Source of the DNA: Hofstenia miamia
Taxonomy: Eukaryota > Xenacoelomorpha > Acoela > Hofsteniidae
Reading direction: 5' to 3'
NCBI GenBank assembly: GCA_900660155.1
Contig: CABFPE010000162.1
Coordinates: forward strand, 1,057,171-1,108,426
Length of the DNA stretch: 51,256 bases
Under the pieces are notes generated by a model that saw only the letters and a program-made list of their open reading frames with translations, ran no database searches and was not told where the DNA came from. Below, in pieces: positions 32,209 through 44,259 of this stretch (position 1 is the stretch's first letter; every line of letters starts with the position of its first letter). The position numbers and the translations under genes are program-made.

Positions 32209-33921
32209 GTAATACTCACATTTATTTCCTATCATTTATATTTGACATGTAAGAGTAGGACAATTGTACTCAATTACACATTTAGGAATATCAGTTGAGT
32301 ACTCGTTTTGTTTATATGACTGTAAAATAGTCCATATTTTTTGCATAAAGATTATTCTTAAAATTGCCTTAAAAATTGTACAATGTAGCGTTATAGCAAT
32401 AAGATCACTATTATGGAATTTTTAACAACGGAATTTGAACATGGAAATTAGTGCACAGAATTTTGCACACAGATATTTGGACCTTAGTGCTAAAATCTCC
32501 TTCACGCAGTTGTTCTTTTTGTGTGCAATTTTCTGTGCCCATATTTCGTGTGTCGAATTTCCGGATACCAATTGATGATTAAGCACATTTCTGAAAAAAA
32601 ATAGTTTATGAAAAATTTTATGAGCAATTTGCACCAAGAAATTTCTTAGAAAATGGACAAGTAATCTTACCCTCTTTTGTTGCATGTCTGAAATTACAAC
32701 AAAGCAAACATTAATTGTCGAAAAATTTGATATGAAGTTAAATATTTTTTTTCTATAATGAAAAATTTTTTGTTATTTCTTTGACATTTTTGCTAATGAT
32801 TGACGTATTCTTTAAATCATTTTTATTAAAAATATAAATCCATTAAAAGCAGTTAGTTGTCATTGATTTATATAGCATTCAATTGCAGTTTAAATCCCTT
32901 GCGTCGCGACAGTATTAAATCTATAATTGGAAATTGGATTGTTATCAATTTCCATAAGTGACTTCAATTGATGCATTGTTTAACTATTCTGATAAAGAAA
33001 CAATTTTAAAAAATTCTTTTAAAGGTCTTTATCTTTTAGAGAATAAAATATACGCTTCCTCGTCAAGTCGCGTCTAGGAATACTGATACCATTAATAGAA
33101 ATTTTACAAGTTAAACAAACTATATGCTGTATATATTTACATCAAGGTGACCATAAAAGAAGTGTCTGCAAAATCGAAAAAAGATATTACTTTGGGCCCT
33201 GTCGTCGGAAAAATCGGAAAAGGCAATATAATTAACTGATAGTTTTGTTTGATGTGCCCAAAAAATGTGTATGTTATTCTTAAGCCTATATGAGAACTTG
33301 TAAAAATGAGTTGCACTAGCTAAATTTACTTCCATCAAGCACATCACTGTATTTCCAATTTCAATTCTTGAGTCTTTTGATTTTTCAATAATGACATGAT
33401 GCACCGGAATGAGGAGGTCCGAAAACGATGCTTTTGCACCAATATGAAATGATGTAACCCGAAGTTAAAGGATTCTTAAGTGAAAATGAGACGGTGGGTC
33501 CATATTATTGTAAATGCTTCCCACATTAAAATTATTTTCTGATGTGCTATGCTTCTAATCTACACATGAAAATGTTCTCTATCAATTTATTAAAAAATAG
33601 TATTTCTGTGTATGCAACATGCAGCATTAAATAATTCATTACGAATACTATGTGATATGCACCTACTTAGGAATTCACTGTCATGTCTAGAATGTAACTA
33701 TCTTGGCTTATCTTAGGTTCTATTGTATTAAGTTGCTATATCATCTGTAAGGCGCAAATCAATAATATAATCTTATGCGAAGGGATTGTTGATATATATA
33801 TATATATATATATATATANNNNNNNNNNNNNNNNNNNNNNNNNNNNNNNNNNNNNNNNNNNNNNNNNNNNNNNNNNNNNNNNNNNNNNNNNNNNNNNNNN
33901 NNNNNNNNNNNNNNNNNNNNN

Positions 33922-33956
<35 letters not shown>

Positions 33957-35271
33957 GGCTGGAATGAGGGCGTATATTTAGGCCCAAGCCTGACCCGGTC
34001 TGGCCAATTTTAAAATACTAATTATTCGGTACAAGTCGATTTTGGATTCTCTACTCACTCTATAATTTCTCAAATTTTTTTTTGCCCTAATATATTGCAT
34101 TAATTTACATTTGCTTATGTCACCACCAACGAAAAAAGAAAAAACGTCTGATTTTATTGATGACATGTTTGATGAGATTGACGAATCCAGCCAGAAGGAA
34201 ATTGGAAAAGATGCATGCCTTTTTCAAACAAGTTGCAAATCCGCTGGATTTCTGGGGTAGCAAAAATGTTCTCTGCCTCTTTTATTATATATCTCCAGAA
34301 AAATAGGTGAGATAGAAGGTTCGTTCGCAGAAAGCGACAGACACTTTTCCAACTGCAAGAGATATTGTCAACGAAAAACAAAGAAGTCTCTCTCCTGAAA
34401 GCGTGGAACTTCTAGTTGTTTTTAAATATTTATGTTATTGTTTGCTTTTTCTCAATATGCAAGTGCAAGTATTACAGGTGTTGTTTGGTACGGTTAGGGT
34501 TAGCATTAGGGTTGAGGTTAGACCAACAAAAATGCGGGTTGGAACGTGGATTAGGTCAAGAAATTTGAGTTGCGGGTTGGGTTGAGTCTACCCATAAATG
34601 TTGAAGTGGGCTGTGGGCAGGGTTGGCATGTTTTCAACAGAACCTGTTTAAAACATGTTTTAAGCACTGTTTAATAACAGCAGTTTTTTTAAATGATTTT
34701 TTTCAAACTTATATAAGAAAGTTTGGAAAATTATTTTTGGGTTTCGTCCATTTATACTTTTATACCCGATTTTCTACCAAAAAATAGCAAAACTTGCATT
34801 TTGTTTACGTCTATTAAACGAAAAATGAATGTTGATAAGTTTATCTCAATTGAATGTTTGCCACTATATGCGTTTTTAGCACCATTTTCTTACCTTAAGC
34901 TGGTTGTGTCGAAAAGCAAAAAAAATTGTTTAAACGTTTAAAACTTTTTAAACGTTAAAAAGTTTTTTTGTAAAAAATACACGTTTTTGCCAACCCTAGC
35001 TGTGGTTGGGTTGGGTTAAAAAATATTGACCTACTTCCAGCTTTGATTAGAAGTACTGCACCAGCTAACGATGCAAGGCTGATCAAATTTAGATAAAATG
35101 TTTATTTTGGCTTTTGCAGTTTTAGTTTTCAAGTTGATTTTTTCTTGTATTTCAAATACCAGTTAAAACATTAGGCTCATGCCAAATCAGGCCCAAACCA
35201 AATTGCTGCATCGAAATTATGGTCCAAGCCCGGGCCAGCCCGACCTAACTTTAGCCCAACACAATTCCAAC

Positions 35272-35306
<35 letters not shown>

Positions 35307-37063
35307 AGAAATCTTTCACATATTTCTCAAAATAATTTAAACTTAATCGAATTCCTTTAGAGTCGATATTAAATTATATTTGATATTTATCACGGTTACT
35401 GATTTGCAATATGTATAATCCAATTTGCATTGCACTATCTGCAACAATAAACAAATATAAGAAATATAATTTAGCATTCTTATAAACAATTAATCTTAAC
35501 GAACTTTATGTATTAAAATTTCAATTGCAGAATGTAGTTAAATTTTTTAGTGATTTGCAGTTATTTCCAATGCACATTCTGATCTCAACATTTCAATATT
35601 CATATGCGATGTAATACCTTCTTCTGATTAATGGAGCTTTCAATGAACATGCATTTTATTTAAAAAAGTACTAGTTGCATATCTTTTTCCAAACATGTAG
35701 CTTCATAGGAAGTTATATCTTAAACTAATAGTTTTATATTCGATTTTTAAATCTGTTTAATGCAGATCAGGTTTAATATTTACTTTTTCAATTACATTTT
35801 ATATATTTAAAAACACAATCATCTTATGAAAACCACTAAATATATATATATATATATATTATAATTACTACATATACCGATAAAATTTTCAAATATGTCA
35901 GCTAGAAATCTACAATATACAATTCTAAGAAAAAATATCCAAAATCACAAACAGCGTTGACAATTATGTATATTTGAGGTAATAAATAAATCTATTTCGA
36001 TTATCGCCAGTTGAAATCAATGATGCAATAATGCAGTGTTGAATTGTTAAATACATGTATGGGATGTTGGAATTCTGGATTTTTATGTCATTTCTACCGC
36101 ATTTATGTGTAAAGTGACAATTACCATCACGCACAATTTAATTAAAACTAAGAATAATTGAAAATTTATGAATGCAAGTGTTAACAGAAATCCTTGACTT
36201 TGAAGACTAAAAGCTTTGCTAGTGTCGCTACATTCTGTTTATTATTCAAAGAAGTTCGTCACATTCAAATTGAATCCATTATTTTAAGTTCTGTGAAGTG
36301 GAATGCATTTCGGTTTTTCACTAATATTATTTTTTTTAAATTATTTTTCTTTTTTCGTGCATCAACATGTAAAAAGCATATGTTTCATTGATTGCTACCC
36401 AGGCAGCAGAAATTATTCTAGTTTTCAAATATAAGGCTTTATTCACAATTTTAATTATGTTGCAACACGTCTGCTTTATATTTTCAATTTTCACATTTTT
36501 ACATTATATTATGAAACTTAGGGAACTAGTTTTATGAATGATTTAAACGTTTTTTTAATTAATGATAAAGACTAATAGATAATTTAAGCAAATCTTTTGG
36601 TCTTTGTCTTTGCTAAGAATTTAAGAAACAACATCTGTATATGTACATCTGTCAAATATTGTAGCAATCAATACTATGTTAAAGACTTTGAAACATATTC
36701 CTAGAGAAGGAATAGATCAGCTAATTTTGGCAAAAACTTCACATAATTTTTTATATGTATTCCCCCTCCATATTATTTAATCATTTCAATGTTACGATAA
36801 ATTTATTACCAAATCATTGAAACGAATTGTGAATTTATTAATGTAATGTTAATGAAAAAGTGTTTATTTGAAAACTGTTTAGAATTGTAAGCCAGTACTC
36901 TACAACTCCGAGTGTGGATCGCCCACAGCATCTTTACACAACGCTAAATGAATCACCAACAAGCACTCCTCGATCGGGATTCAATGTCCTCCAAGATGCG
37001 AGAATTTCTAAATTGGTGCACAGCCCGTCTGAATCTACTGGAACCAATGAATCGAAAGTTTGA
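31892..37063 (+). CDS. Unrecognised single-pass membrane protein, 2 exons
   Basis: Exons 31892-32208 and 36883-37063 join in phase 2 (AGC AA|gtaata ... tttag|A ATT GTA) to give 165 aa. Seen: N-terminal 44 residues, polar and acidic, with an N-D-T glycosylation sequon at residues 4-6; one hydrophobic helix at about 45-67 (ILNIVIPVTICLMFAVFG...); then KVWQRRHH, which by the positive-inside rule puts the C-terminus in the cytosol; an acidic Ser/Asp cluster at 80-100 (DDDDDLDLISSDDDCDD), a likely casein kinase 2 target; a YTTL (YxxPhi) sorting-type motif; and C-terminal ESKV, a class I PDZ ligand form. An acceptor-like aaatacag lies just before the Met. Further exons in the 4674-base intron cannot be excluded. 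No signal peptide is evident, so it may be type III. I cannot name the family. Confidence 0.68.
32420..33780. other. Intron of membrane-protein gene, left part
   Basis: AT-rich intronic DNA. Frames at 32422-32685 and 33120-33404 on the - strand carry no recognisable domain. Confidence 0.45.
33819..33921. other. Assembly gap in a (TA)n tract
   Basis: 103 Ns with pure (TA)n on both sides (from about 33792 and to about 33953). The true tract length is unknown. Open frames called across it are artefacts. Confidence 0.98.
33954..35275 (+). mobile_element. hAT transposon remnant in the gene's intron
   Basis: Starts CAGGGCTGGAATGAGGGC and ends as the inverse of TAGAGTTGGAATTGTGTTGG. It sits between (TA)n tracts, so its 8-bp target duplication (ATATATAT-like) cannot be separated from the microsatellite. 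On the + strand it retains part of a hAT C-terminal dimerisation domain: PLDFW (near 34236-34250) and FPTARDIVNEKQRSLSPESV (within 34348-34420, continuing ELLVFLN). Most of the transposase gene is deleted, with stops between the remaining pieces. The 381-bp hAT MITE at 34618 interrupts it. Confidence 0.85.
34618..34998. mobile_element. 381-bp hAT MITE nested in the larger hAT
   Basis: Left end CAGGGTTGGCATG, right end the inverse of TAGGGTTGGCAAA. An 8-bp target duplication matches at 7 of 8 positions (GCTGTGGG at 34610-34617, GCTGTGGT at 34999-35006). The interior repeats GTTTAAAAC/TTTAAACG-type words and has no gene. It must be younger than the element it sits in. Confidence 0.82.
35276..35302. 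repeat. (TA)n microsatellite
   Basis: TA run directly abutting the right end of the hAT element; probably the other half of the target microsatellite at 33922-33953. Confidence 0.95.
35310..36880. other. Intron of membrane-protein gene, right part
   Basis: AT-rich, with another (AT)n run at 35838-35859. The frame at 36194-36391 lacks any motif. A small unrecognised coding exon could be hidden here, but I see none with good splice sites. Confidence 0.45.
36883..37063 (+). CDS. Membrane protein terminal exon
   Basis: Acceptor aaaactgtttag, then in-phase IVSQYSTTPSVDRPQHLYTT... to TGA at 37061-37063 (59 residues after the split codon). Strongly codon-biased toward C/G-ending third positions compared with flanking DNA. 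Ser/Thr/Pro-rich cytosolic tail with SPTSTPRSGF and terminal TNESKV. Too short to have stood out in a length-filtered frame search. Confidence 0.68.
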
Positions 37064-37423
37064 TATGTAGTTTGAATGCAAATTTATTTTTACAAGAGTT
37101 TATTGTAGATAATTGGATTATATCTTTTTAGATTATTGAGCTAAATTGTTTATTAAAAATTTATTTCTTTTTTAGAACTATTTGATGTTTACTCAATTGA
37201 AAACTGTACATAAATAGATTTTTAGAAGCAGACACATTTTCTCCAATTTTCAAAGAAGACTACCCGAAATACGTCAAAAACAATCGACCTATCCCTCTAC
37301 ATTTTTTAATAATAATTTTTTGGGAAGTCTTTGGCAAATTATCCCAAATTTATATTCTACTTTTTTGAAATATTTGATTGAATCAATGAACAATAATCAA
37401 AATTCACAGCGTAAATATATTGC

Positions 37424-37426
<3 letters not shown>

Positions 37427-37460
<34 letters not shown>
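37427..37460. repeat. (TA)n microsatellite
   Basis: TA run in the presumed 3' UTR or downstream flank; the overlapping frames at 37320-37625 are low-complexity shadows. Confidence 0.95.
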
Positions 37461-37463
<3 letters not shown>

Positions 37464-37603
37464 TATAAATATATTATGTTTCAATTTCGCATCCGACCCA
37501 ATCAGCCCAGACGTAAAATTGGTTTTCACAATTCTGGAAACATATGGATATATGTATACATAAATATATATCTCATTTTTTTCAAATTGTAATATGCAAG
37601 AAA

Positions 37604-37609
37604 AATAAA
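37604..37609 (+). terminator. Candidate polyadenylation signal
   Basis: AATAAA 541 bases after the stop of the membrane-protein gene. AT-rich context makes chance occurrence likely; other variants nearer the stop (attaaa) are possible. Confidence 0.3.
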
Positions 37610-37938
37610 TATTAAAACATTTCATTCATGATTACTTGTTTACCCTAAAATAATAGAGCAACTGAATATTTAAACATGATTCTAAATGAATGTTGCTATG
37701 TCAAAGGAATATGATTTAAAGAACCTCTTTAGTTTTTAAATAGTAAACATCTGCATTTTGGCCAGATTTATATACATAATGTCATCAGATATAGATTTAA
37801 TGTTGAAATTTAACAGGATATGTAAAGAGCTGTTTTGCAGTCAGTGTTAACTCATTATTTGGGATTCTTAAGAGCTTGGCATACAAAAATCAAGCTATTT
37901 GATATCAAAAAATGTTCTTTGGCATAATTTTAAATTAA

Positions 37939-38560
37939 ATGATGCATCTTTTATCAAAATATACATCTACAGATGAGTCTTTTTGTCCAAAATTTACATC
38001 AAACGATTCCAAAATGTGGTCAACATTCCAAAGAATTTCTATCAATTCACCAATTAGTCAAATAATTATTCATTTAAGAATACATAAATTATGGTCCAAA
38101 TCACAATTCGGTTCCAGAAAAAATTTCTCAATATTTGACACCCTTATACAAATAACAAACATGAAAATATCTTTGGATTCTAATGCAGTTGTTGCGATTC
38201 TTTTACTCATAAGATATTCAGAAAAAAAAATAATCTTTGTTTTCTCTCAACAGTGCTCACCTAATATCTAATTACTTAAGTAATGGAATTCAATGTGTTC
38301 AACGAGAGGATATTTTTGTAATTGTTCATCAGTTAATAATGAATAATGGAGTACCTCAAGGAACCATTCTAGGCCCCTGTTGTTTAATCTGTTTTGAATT
38401 ATATGAAGGAAATAATCAACTGCGAAATAACCCAATACATCGATGATACATCCATATACTGGAAATATATACTTTAGATGAAGTTGTAAGAGATTTTGCA
38501 TGAAATTTTATGAAATTGAGCAACTATTTTAGCATGCATAATGTAAAAAATTAAAAGCTG
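37939..38560 (+). mobile_element. LINE reverse transcriptase fragment (LINE G)
   Basis: RT landmarks in order, in shifting frames: QFGSRKNFSIFDTL (about 38105-38146), NNGVPQGTILGPC (about 38345-38380) and the active site QYIDDTSIYW (38433-38462, YIDDT at 38436-38450). Same superfamily as LINE A and C but with the normal double Asp. Both the segment between the first two landmarks and everything after the active site are badly decayed. Confidence 0.8.
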
Positions 38561-38579
38561 ATATCTTTGGCTATTACAG

Positions 38580-40055
38580 CCAGGCTTGTCCATTTGACAG
38601 ATTTTTCTGTCGAATCCAATCAAATCCAAAACAAAAATTCCAGAATTGTTCAATTGGAATCGAATTAAATTCCAATCAAATTTTGACACATTTTTTATTT
38701 AAACAAATTTATATACAGCAATCATACACATTTTTGCTTTAAACAAATGTATAACAGTATTGGTTTATTCACCTATATATGTTGATGTAATATTTCTCTT
38801 TTCACAAAACATGTTTTTAACTTTTCCTATAAACTAATTTATACATATTGATTTTTGCTTTGTTGAATATCTTGTTTAATCATATGAATTTTAAATTTTC
38901 TACTTTTATAACTAGCAAATTATTGAAACTATAAACCATACACATTGATTTTTTCCTGTGTTGTATCATTTGGATGATATTAACCAGATATGCAATAAAA
39001 TTTTCAAGTTATAGTAAAGTTTATACAATAGTTATGTGATTTTATACACATTGTTTTTCACCTACAAATTATTATTTCATAATTTTCTTGAAATTCTATC
39101 TTTTAAATACCATGCACCTTTATTATTTTAGTGTGAATAATAAACTATTTACAAACATTTGTATTTTTTATGTGTGAATAATAGACTATTTACAAACATT
39201 TGTACATTAAGAATGGCAAATGCATCACGGATTTTACAAATTTAGCAATTGGAAATCATATCTATTGATAGAAAAAATCAACATCAACTATGAATAACAA
39301 ATTTGTCGTTGTATTTACACTTTAAAGTTACAAAAGCCGAAAACCTTATGAAATGTGTACACCCACATAAGAGTCATAAACTGAAAATAAGCTGAAAAAG
39401 ATGTGCAAAGTTGAAAAAGCAGTTGAAAGTGGAAACCCATGTAATGTATACAGCCATGCAGAAGTCATAAACCAAATAAAGTTGAAAAACATGCAAATTC
39501 AACAAAAAATGTAACAGTCTACAAATGTGTACAACCCCAAAAAATTGTATAAGCCACAGAGAAATGCAGAGAGATTATTGATGTTTAAGACTAATATAAT
39601 AATAATAGTGTATATTGAAAGAATGTATGTGTATAAATCCTACTAGCAACAGTGTATGTATAATTTTTAGGAAGTGAAATTTTGCCTTTATGTATAAACC
39701 CTGATTAATTTTTCTTATAAAATAAAAATTTCATAACTAAACCTTGTCAATAATTGCTTCAGTTTGCCTAAATCCTAGACATCACTTTTTTCTAGACTTT
39801 ACTTTGCCTGATTATTATGCTCAATTGAATGTTGTCAAAAACAATTTTTATCATCAATTATATCACTTTGCCCAAATCCCAAAAAACAAAAAAAAACTTT
39901 GTCAAAAAATTAACTTGCTCAATTTAGTTTTGTCAAAAATATTTCATCACTAGATGGCCTCCAATACATTCAGTCCATTTCAATTGGTGCATGTTTTTCT
40001 TCATACAACATTGAGTGAACGTCAATATGATCAGACACTTCTAGTGATTGTTGAA
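38580..40055. other. AT-rich, unclassified
   Basis: Begins with a stretch rich in ccaatcaaat/ttccaat words (38580-38690) that may be the edge of a repeat. From here rightward CpG becomes scarce. No gene seen; the 69-codon frame at 39744-39953 has no motif. Confidence 0.4.
39131..39204 (+). repeat. 33-bp direct repeat, two copies
   Basis: GTGTGAATAATAAACTATTT... at 39131-39163 recurs at 39172-39204 with one A/G change; period 41. A local tandem duplication. Confidence 0.85.
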
Positions 40056-40059
40056 TAAT

Positions 40060-40800
40060 GTGTCGTTTTTTAGGAGCTTAATTAACTTTATTAAGAACAT
40101 GCAAGATATATTTCGACTTACAAAGTCATCGTCAGTTTTACAAATTATTCCCTCTAAATTTACTAGATTTTACAATAATAATTATAATTTCTTAAATTTT
40201 AAAAAGTGGCAAATTTAATTTATAAATATAGTCTTCTTTTGTGTTTAAACTTGGTTGCAAGGGATTTTATAAAAATACTCTCAATAATCTTTAAATTACT
40301 TGATCTTGACGTCTGATGTAATATTTTTGTTTCAAAATTTAGTCTGCATTTATTTAGATGATTAGATATATTAGAACTGGTCTCATGTTCGTTAATTCTT
40401 CTTGTAGTTGCCTACTATAAAAACCAATATAATCTTCACCACAGGTGCATTTGATTTGATAAATTATATTTGATTTATTGGTTTCTTCAGTTGTAGATTT
40501 TAATTGAAATTTTGTTCTTAGCTTACGATTACTACATATAAATCTAACATTTTCTTTAATTATTGATATTTTTCTGAGTTCTTTGATCATGTTTTCGGTA
40601 TGAAGTCCTCTATATTCAATCTTAAAACAATGTTCATAATTAGTTTGATTGTTTTTTGATCTTTTGTGTTTAATTAAAATGTCTTCTAATGATTTCTTAA
40701 TATGTCAATCTATGAAATTATTTGGATATTAATTCTTCTTTAATTCGATCTTAAGTTTTCCTATTTCTTGGTTAATTGTTGAATAGCTGTTAGTAAGCAT
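40060..40800 (-). mobile_element. Penelope-like element, 3' part with GIY-YIG module
   Basis: The - strand frame 40354-40590 contains KSNIIYQIKCTCGEDYIGFY, matching the N-V-I-Y-x-I-x-C...C...Y-I-G-x-T core of the GIY-YIG endonuclease fused to Penelope-type reverse transcriptases (usual Thr after YIG is Phe here). Upstream on the same strand (about 40680-40790) LKIELKKN...YPNNFID...HIKKS matches the RT C-terminal NGYP..FI motif. The 3' side carries GACGATGACTTTGTAAGTCG (40114-40133, - strand), a form of the conserved 3' sequence of these elements. Truncated 5' and no longer coding as a whole. Confidence 0.78.
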
Positions 40801-41099
40801 TCAACTGAATAATAATAAATTTGTGAGGGACTTTTTTATCAAGACTACAGACCATGCATTATCAGTTGGTCTGTCTGCTTTATTGATTCCCACATATTAT
40901 TAACTTCATTGATTGTGGTCACTGACTGTGAGAAAGAAAAGCTGATGTGACTGTCCATAATTGTATTAGGTGCTCATTGTTCTGAGATAAATTCATATGA
41001 TTGAGCCTGTAAGAGTACATATATAGCAATATGTTTGTCTACCCTTAAGCAGTGGTAGGGGCATACTTGATGTAGAAATAAGTCTATGTGAATGAGTGA

Positions 41100-44000
41100 G
41101 GCAGTAGAATCATGAAAATTCTGTAATCCAAGTACTCCAAAGTTTGAGGCTAAAGAAAATATAAATTATCTAGACTCAGTTCAAGTTCATAAAGTTCAGA
41201 CCCACAAAGATTACTATTATCCAAATCATTTTGAATAATGCCAAGTCTAATTTTGAAAAATTGGGCCAAATGATTAGCTAAAGAAAGTTTATCCATTAAT
41301 TTACTATCTGAGAGCTCTTCTTGTGTGATAAAGTAAATTATCAAAATATTTTCCAAAGAGAGATAAATTTGAGATTGTAAAACCAGATTGTCTTTATAAG
41401 TGATAAGTTTATGTAAGTTTATAAGCCTAAATTCACTATCAAAACAAGTGTGTACCATACTGTGGAAATAGGAGCAGTTGAATTCTTCATTCATAGAGTA
41501 AGGATAGTAAATCAGTGTGTTTTTAGCATCCATTAGAAACAGCATGGTTGATAGACAGAATAATGAGGTGTGTCTAACTGCTTTTTAATTTCAGCCTTAG
41601 TTTCTGGAGATATATTTGATTCAACAATATAACATGCCTACTGCATTGAGAGAAATAAGGGTGGAGAGTTTTGCTGCCAAAAATAGTAACTAAAGAGGAG
41701 TGTTTCTCCAAATGTTCACTAGATCATTGATGTTTTCTTGACTATTGCAGAACAAGAGGTTGTAGTACATTTTCTTCTGGTAAAGTAGAAAAACAAGTAA
41801 ATTTTGTTGAATGTTCAATATCCATACTGGAACCCTAATTGACTATGCTATCCAAGTTGTATCAAGGATAAGTAATCAAGATTGAACAACCAATTGAATT
41901 TGCTCCACTCTCCAATGTGTGGTAGTAGATTGTTCAATATTGTGTCATTGCTCTCATAATAGGATCATAGTTTCCCCAGGTATCCAACTTGTCCACTGGA
42001 TGTGGACTCCTATTATGGTTGGTTGCTGCACTATACATCTTTGGTTAGATGACTGCTCTGGTTGTTTGCTGCTGCTAGATATTGCATAGATTGTTTTCTT
42101 CATTCTCATTCAAGCTAAAAAAATAATTTAGTTATTTGCTCCAATTTTCAGAAGTGTTTGTGTTAACAGTGCTCACCCTAGGGGGAGGCATGGTATATAT
42201 TGGTTTTAAAACAACTTTAAGATATGCTGCAGAACTGTCAAATTGTGACTCAGGAATGTTGTCTAGCTCAGACATATCAAGGTAACTGTCATTGTTTTTT
42301 AAAATTATTTTAAATTCTTTGTTTTTAGTAAGTGTAGTGTTTTCCAGTATTTAATTGTTTGTTTTAAATATTGAAAATTACGAGTTTTACCATTATTTAA
42401 TAAGTAGTTGTTGCCTTTTAATACTTGTGTAATTGTATAAGAACCTGTCCAATGTGATGCTAATTTGCATGTTTGCTTTTCATCAGATGTTTGAGCAGGT
42501 GTGAAAGAGTATACTTTATTACCAACTTGTAAGGTGCACAATATATGTTTTTATTATAATTTCATGTTTGTTATACATGCAAATTTTTTGAAGTATTTTT
42601 TGTAGTTCTTTTAATAGATTTCTTATGTAATTGTGAGTTGCTATTGTGTTGTATTTGTTATATAGCATACTAAGGGGTTTTGTAGCCTCATGGCTTTTAA
42701 AGGTGTTCAACCTGTTGTGGCATGAACTGAAATATTATAAAAATACTCAACTTATGGCAATACAGATCTCTATTGTTTATCCCTGATGTGAATCACTGTA
42801 GAACAAATTCATTTGAAGAATGCCTTGTTTAATCATTTGACATTACTTTGTTGATGGTATGGTGTGTATGTTCATGAATTATTACAATTTGTAACAATTC
42901 TTGTGTTAATGAACTTTCAAATTGTGTCCTGCAATCTGTTACTAAAGTGGACATTGCACCAAAGTGTAATATCCAGTAATGTAAAATTGATGACACTATA
43001 GTTTGTGCAGTTTGATCAATAATAGGGATCATTCAATCATATTTCATGAAATTATCAACAATTACAAAGATGTATTGGTAGCTATTGTCATCATTGCAAG
43101 TTGTTCAATGTCAGCATGAACAATTTCAATTGGTGAGGATGATTTAATTTTCATTGTTCTGCATGCTGAGATGGAAAGTGAGTGGGATTCGTAATGATGC
43201 AAGTTTTGCATTTATTAATGATGTCATAGACAATCAATCTAAGACCAAGGCAAATGAATTGCTTATTTAATGTGCATTCAGTTTGAATGACACCTATGTG
43301 TCCACATTCATGGAGTTTCCATGTTATTTCGCTTTTACAATAGTCTGGAAGAGCTATTCAGTTATGATGTTTGTCAGTGATGAACAAGAGACCATTGGCT
43401 GTAAGTTCCCATTTGCATTTAATTGTAAATTTGGTTGTTTAATTTTGTTTATTATTTGAATCAAATGTATATCATTTTTTGATGCTTAATTATTTCCTTT
43501 TTGATATTTCCTCTTTAAGGTGGATTAGTAATATTGGTTGTCCTTGTCTATCAGTGTTGACAACTGGGAGGTTGCCATATGCTGATTTCAAAATGAATGG
43601 AAATAGTACTTTATTGTATATTTACATTGAATCATCATGTTGGTATTGCAGAAGTGCTATCATTAAGTCAGCATTGGTAAGTTGTTTCCCTTTTCCATGG
43701 ACAATGATGAAATTGATGTTTGGTATGGATGCTTGGGAATAGCTAAAGAATCCTAAAATTCTTTGTAAATCTTTTTTGTTATTAAGTAGGCGTGATCTTA
43801 TATATTGTACCTCAGGAATCTTCTTAAGCTGATCTTATTATGTTGTATTTGAAGGCCTAGAAAGATTGCTTATGTTTGTAGAGGTTTACATATTTGGCAT
43901 TTGAATTTTAGACCAGTTTGTTTTCTAATAATTGTATTTTATATAGTCTGTTGATGTGTTCATCAATTGTTTTGATGCAACTAATATGTCATCTATATAT

Positions 44001-44250
44001 GCAGCAAAGCCATCCTCTTGATGGGTATTAGTAGTTTGAAGTATTTTATTGACATATTGTTGGAACATATCAGGTGCATTGTAAAGCCCAAAAGCCATAT
44101 AGAGACACTCAAAGAGGTCATATGGAGTGATGAATGCTGTTTTTTTGATTTCTGATTTGTGCATTGTGATCTGCCAATATGCCTTACATAAATTGAAATA
44201 AATTGTACAGGAAACTACTTTTATTGCTTGTTAATTTAGCATTTGAAACT
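41100..44250 (-). mobile_element. Gypsy-type LTR retrotransposon fossil, pol region
   Basis: Fossil on the - strand, broken in many places. Parts in expected order from right to left: reverse transcriptase (about 43925-44164, KTAFITPYDLFECLYMAFGL and AAYIDDILVASK), RT-RNase H connection (about 43680-43790), integrase H2C2 zinc region (about 43199-43325, CGHIG and CKTC), integrase core (about 42829-43032, with VTDCRTQFES), and integrase C-terminal domain (about 42305-42541, VGNKVYSFTP and WTGSYTITQVL). A further unassigned frame lies downstream at 41150-41545, where some gypsy relatives carry a third gene; I see nothing that proves this. No LTR pair found, so limits are approximate. CpG loss across the region suggests considerable age. 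Confidence 0.85.
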
Positions 44251-44259
44251 TTGATTGAA

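Noticed and set aside
33736-34013. Open frames on both strands across 33819-33921
   Set aside because: They are translations of Ns and (TA)n and have no meaning.
37320-37625. 90- and 73-codon frames on opposite strands
   Set aside because: They consist largely of translated (TA)n (IYIYIY) and overlap each other.
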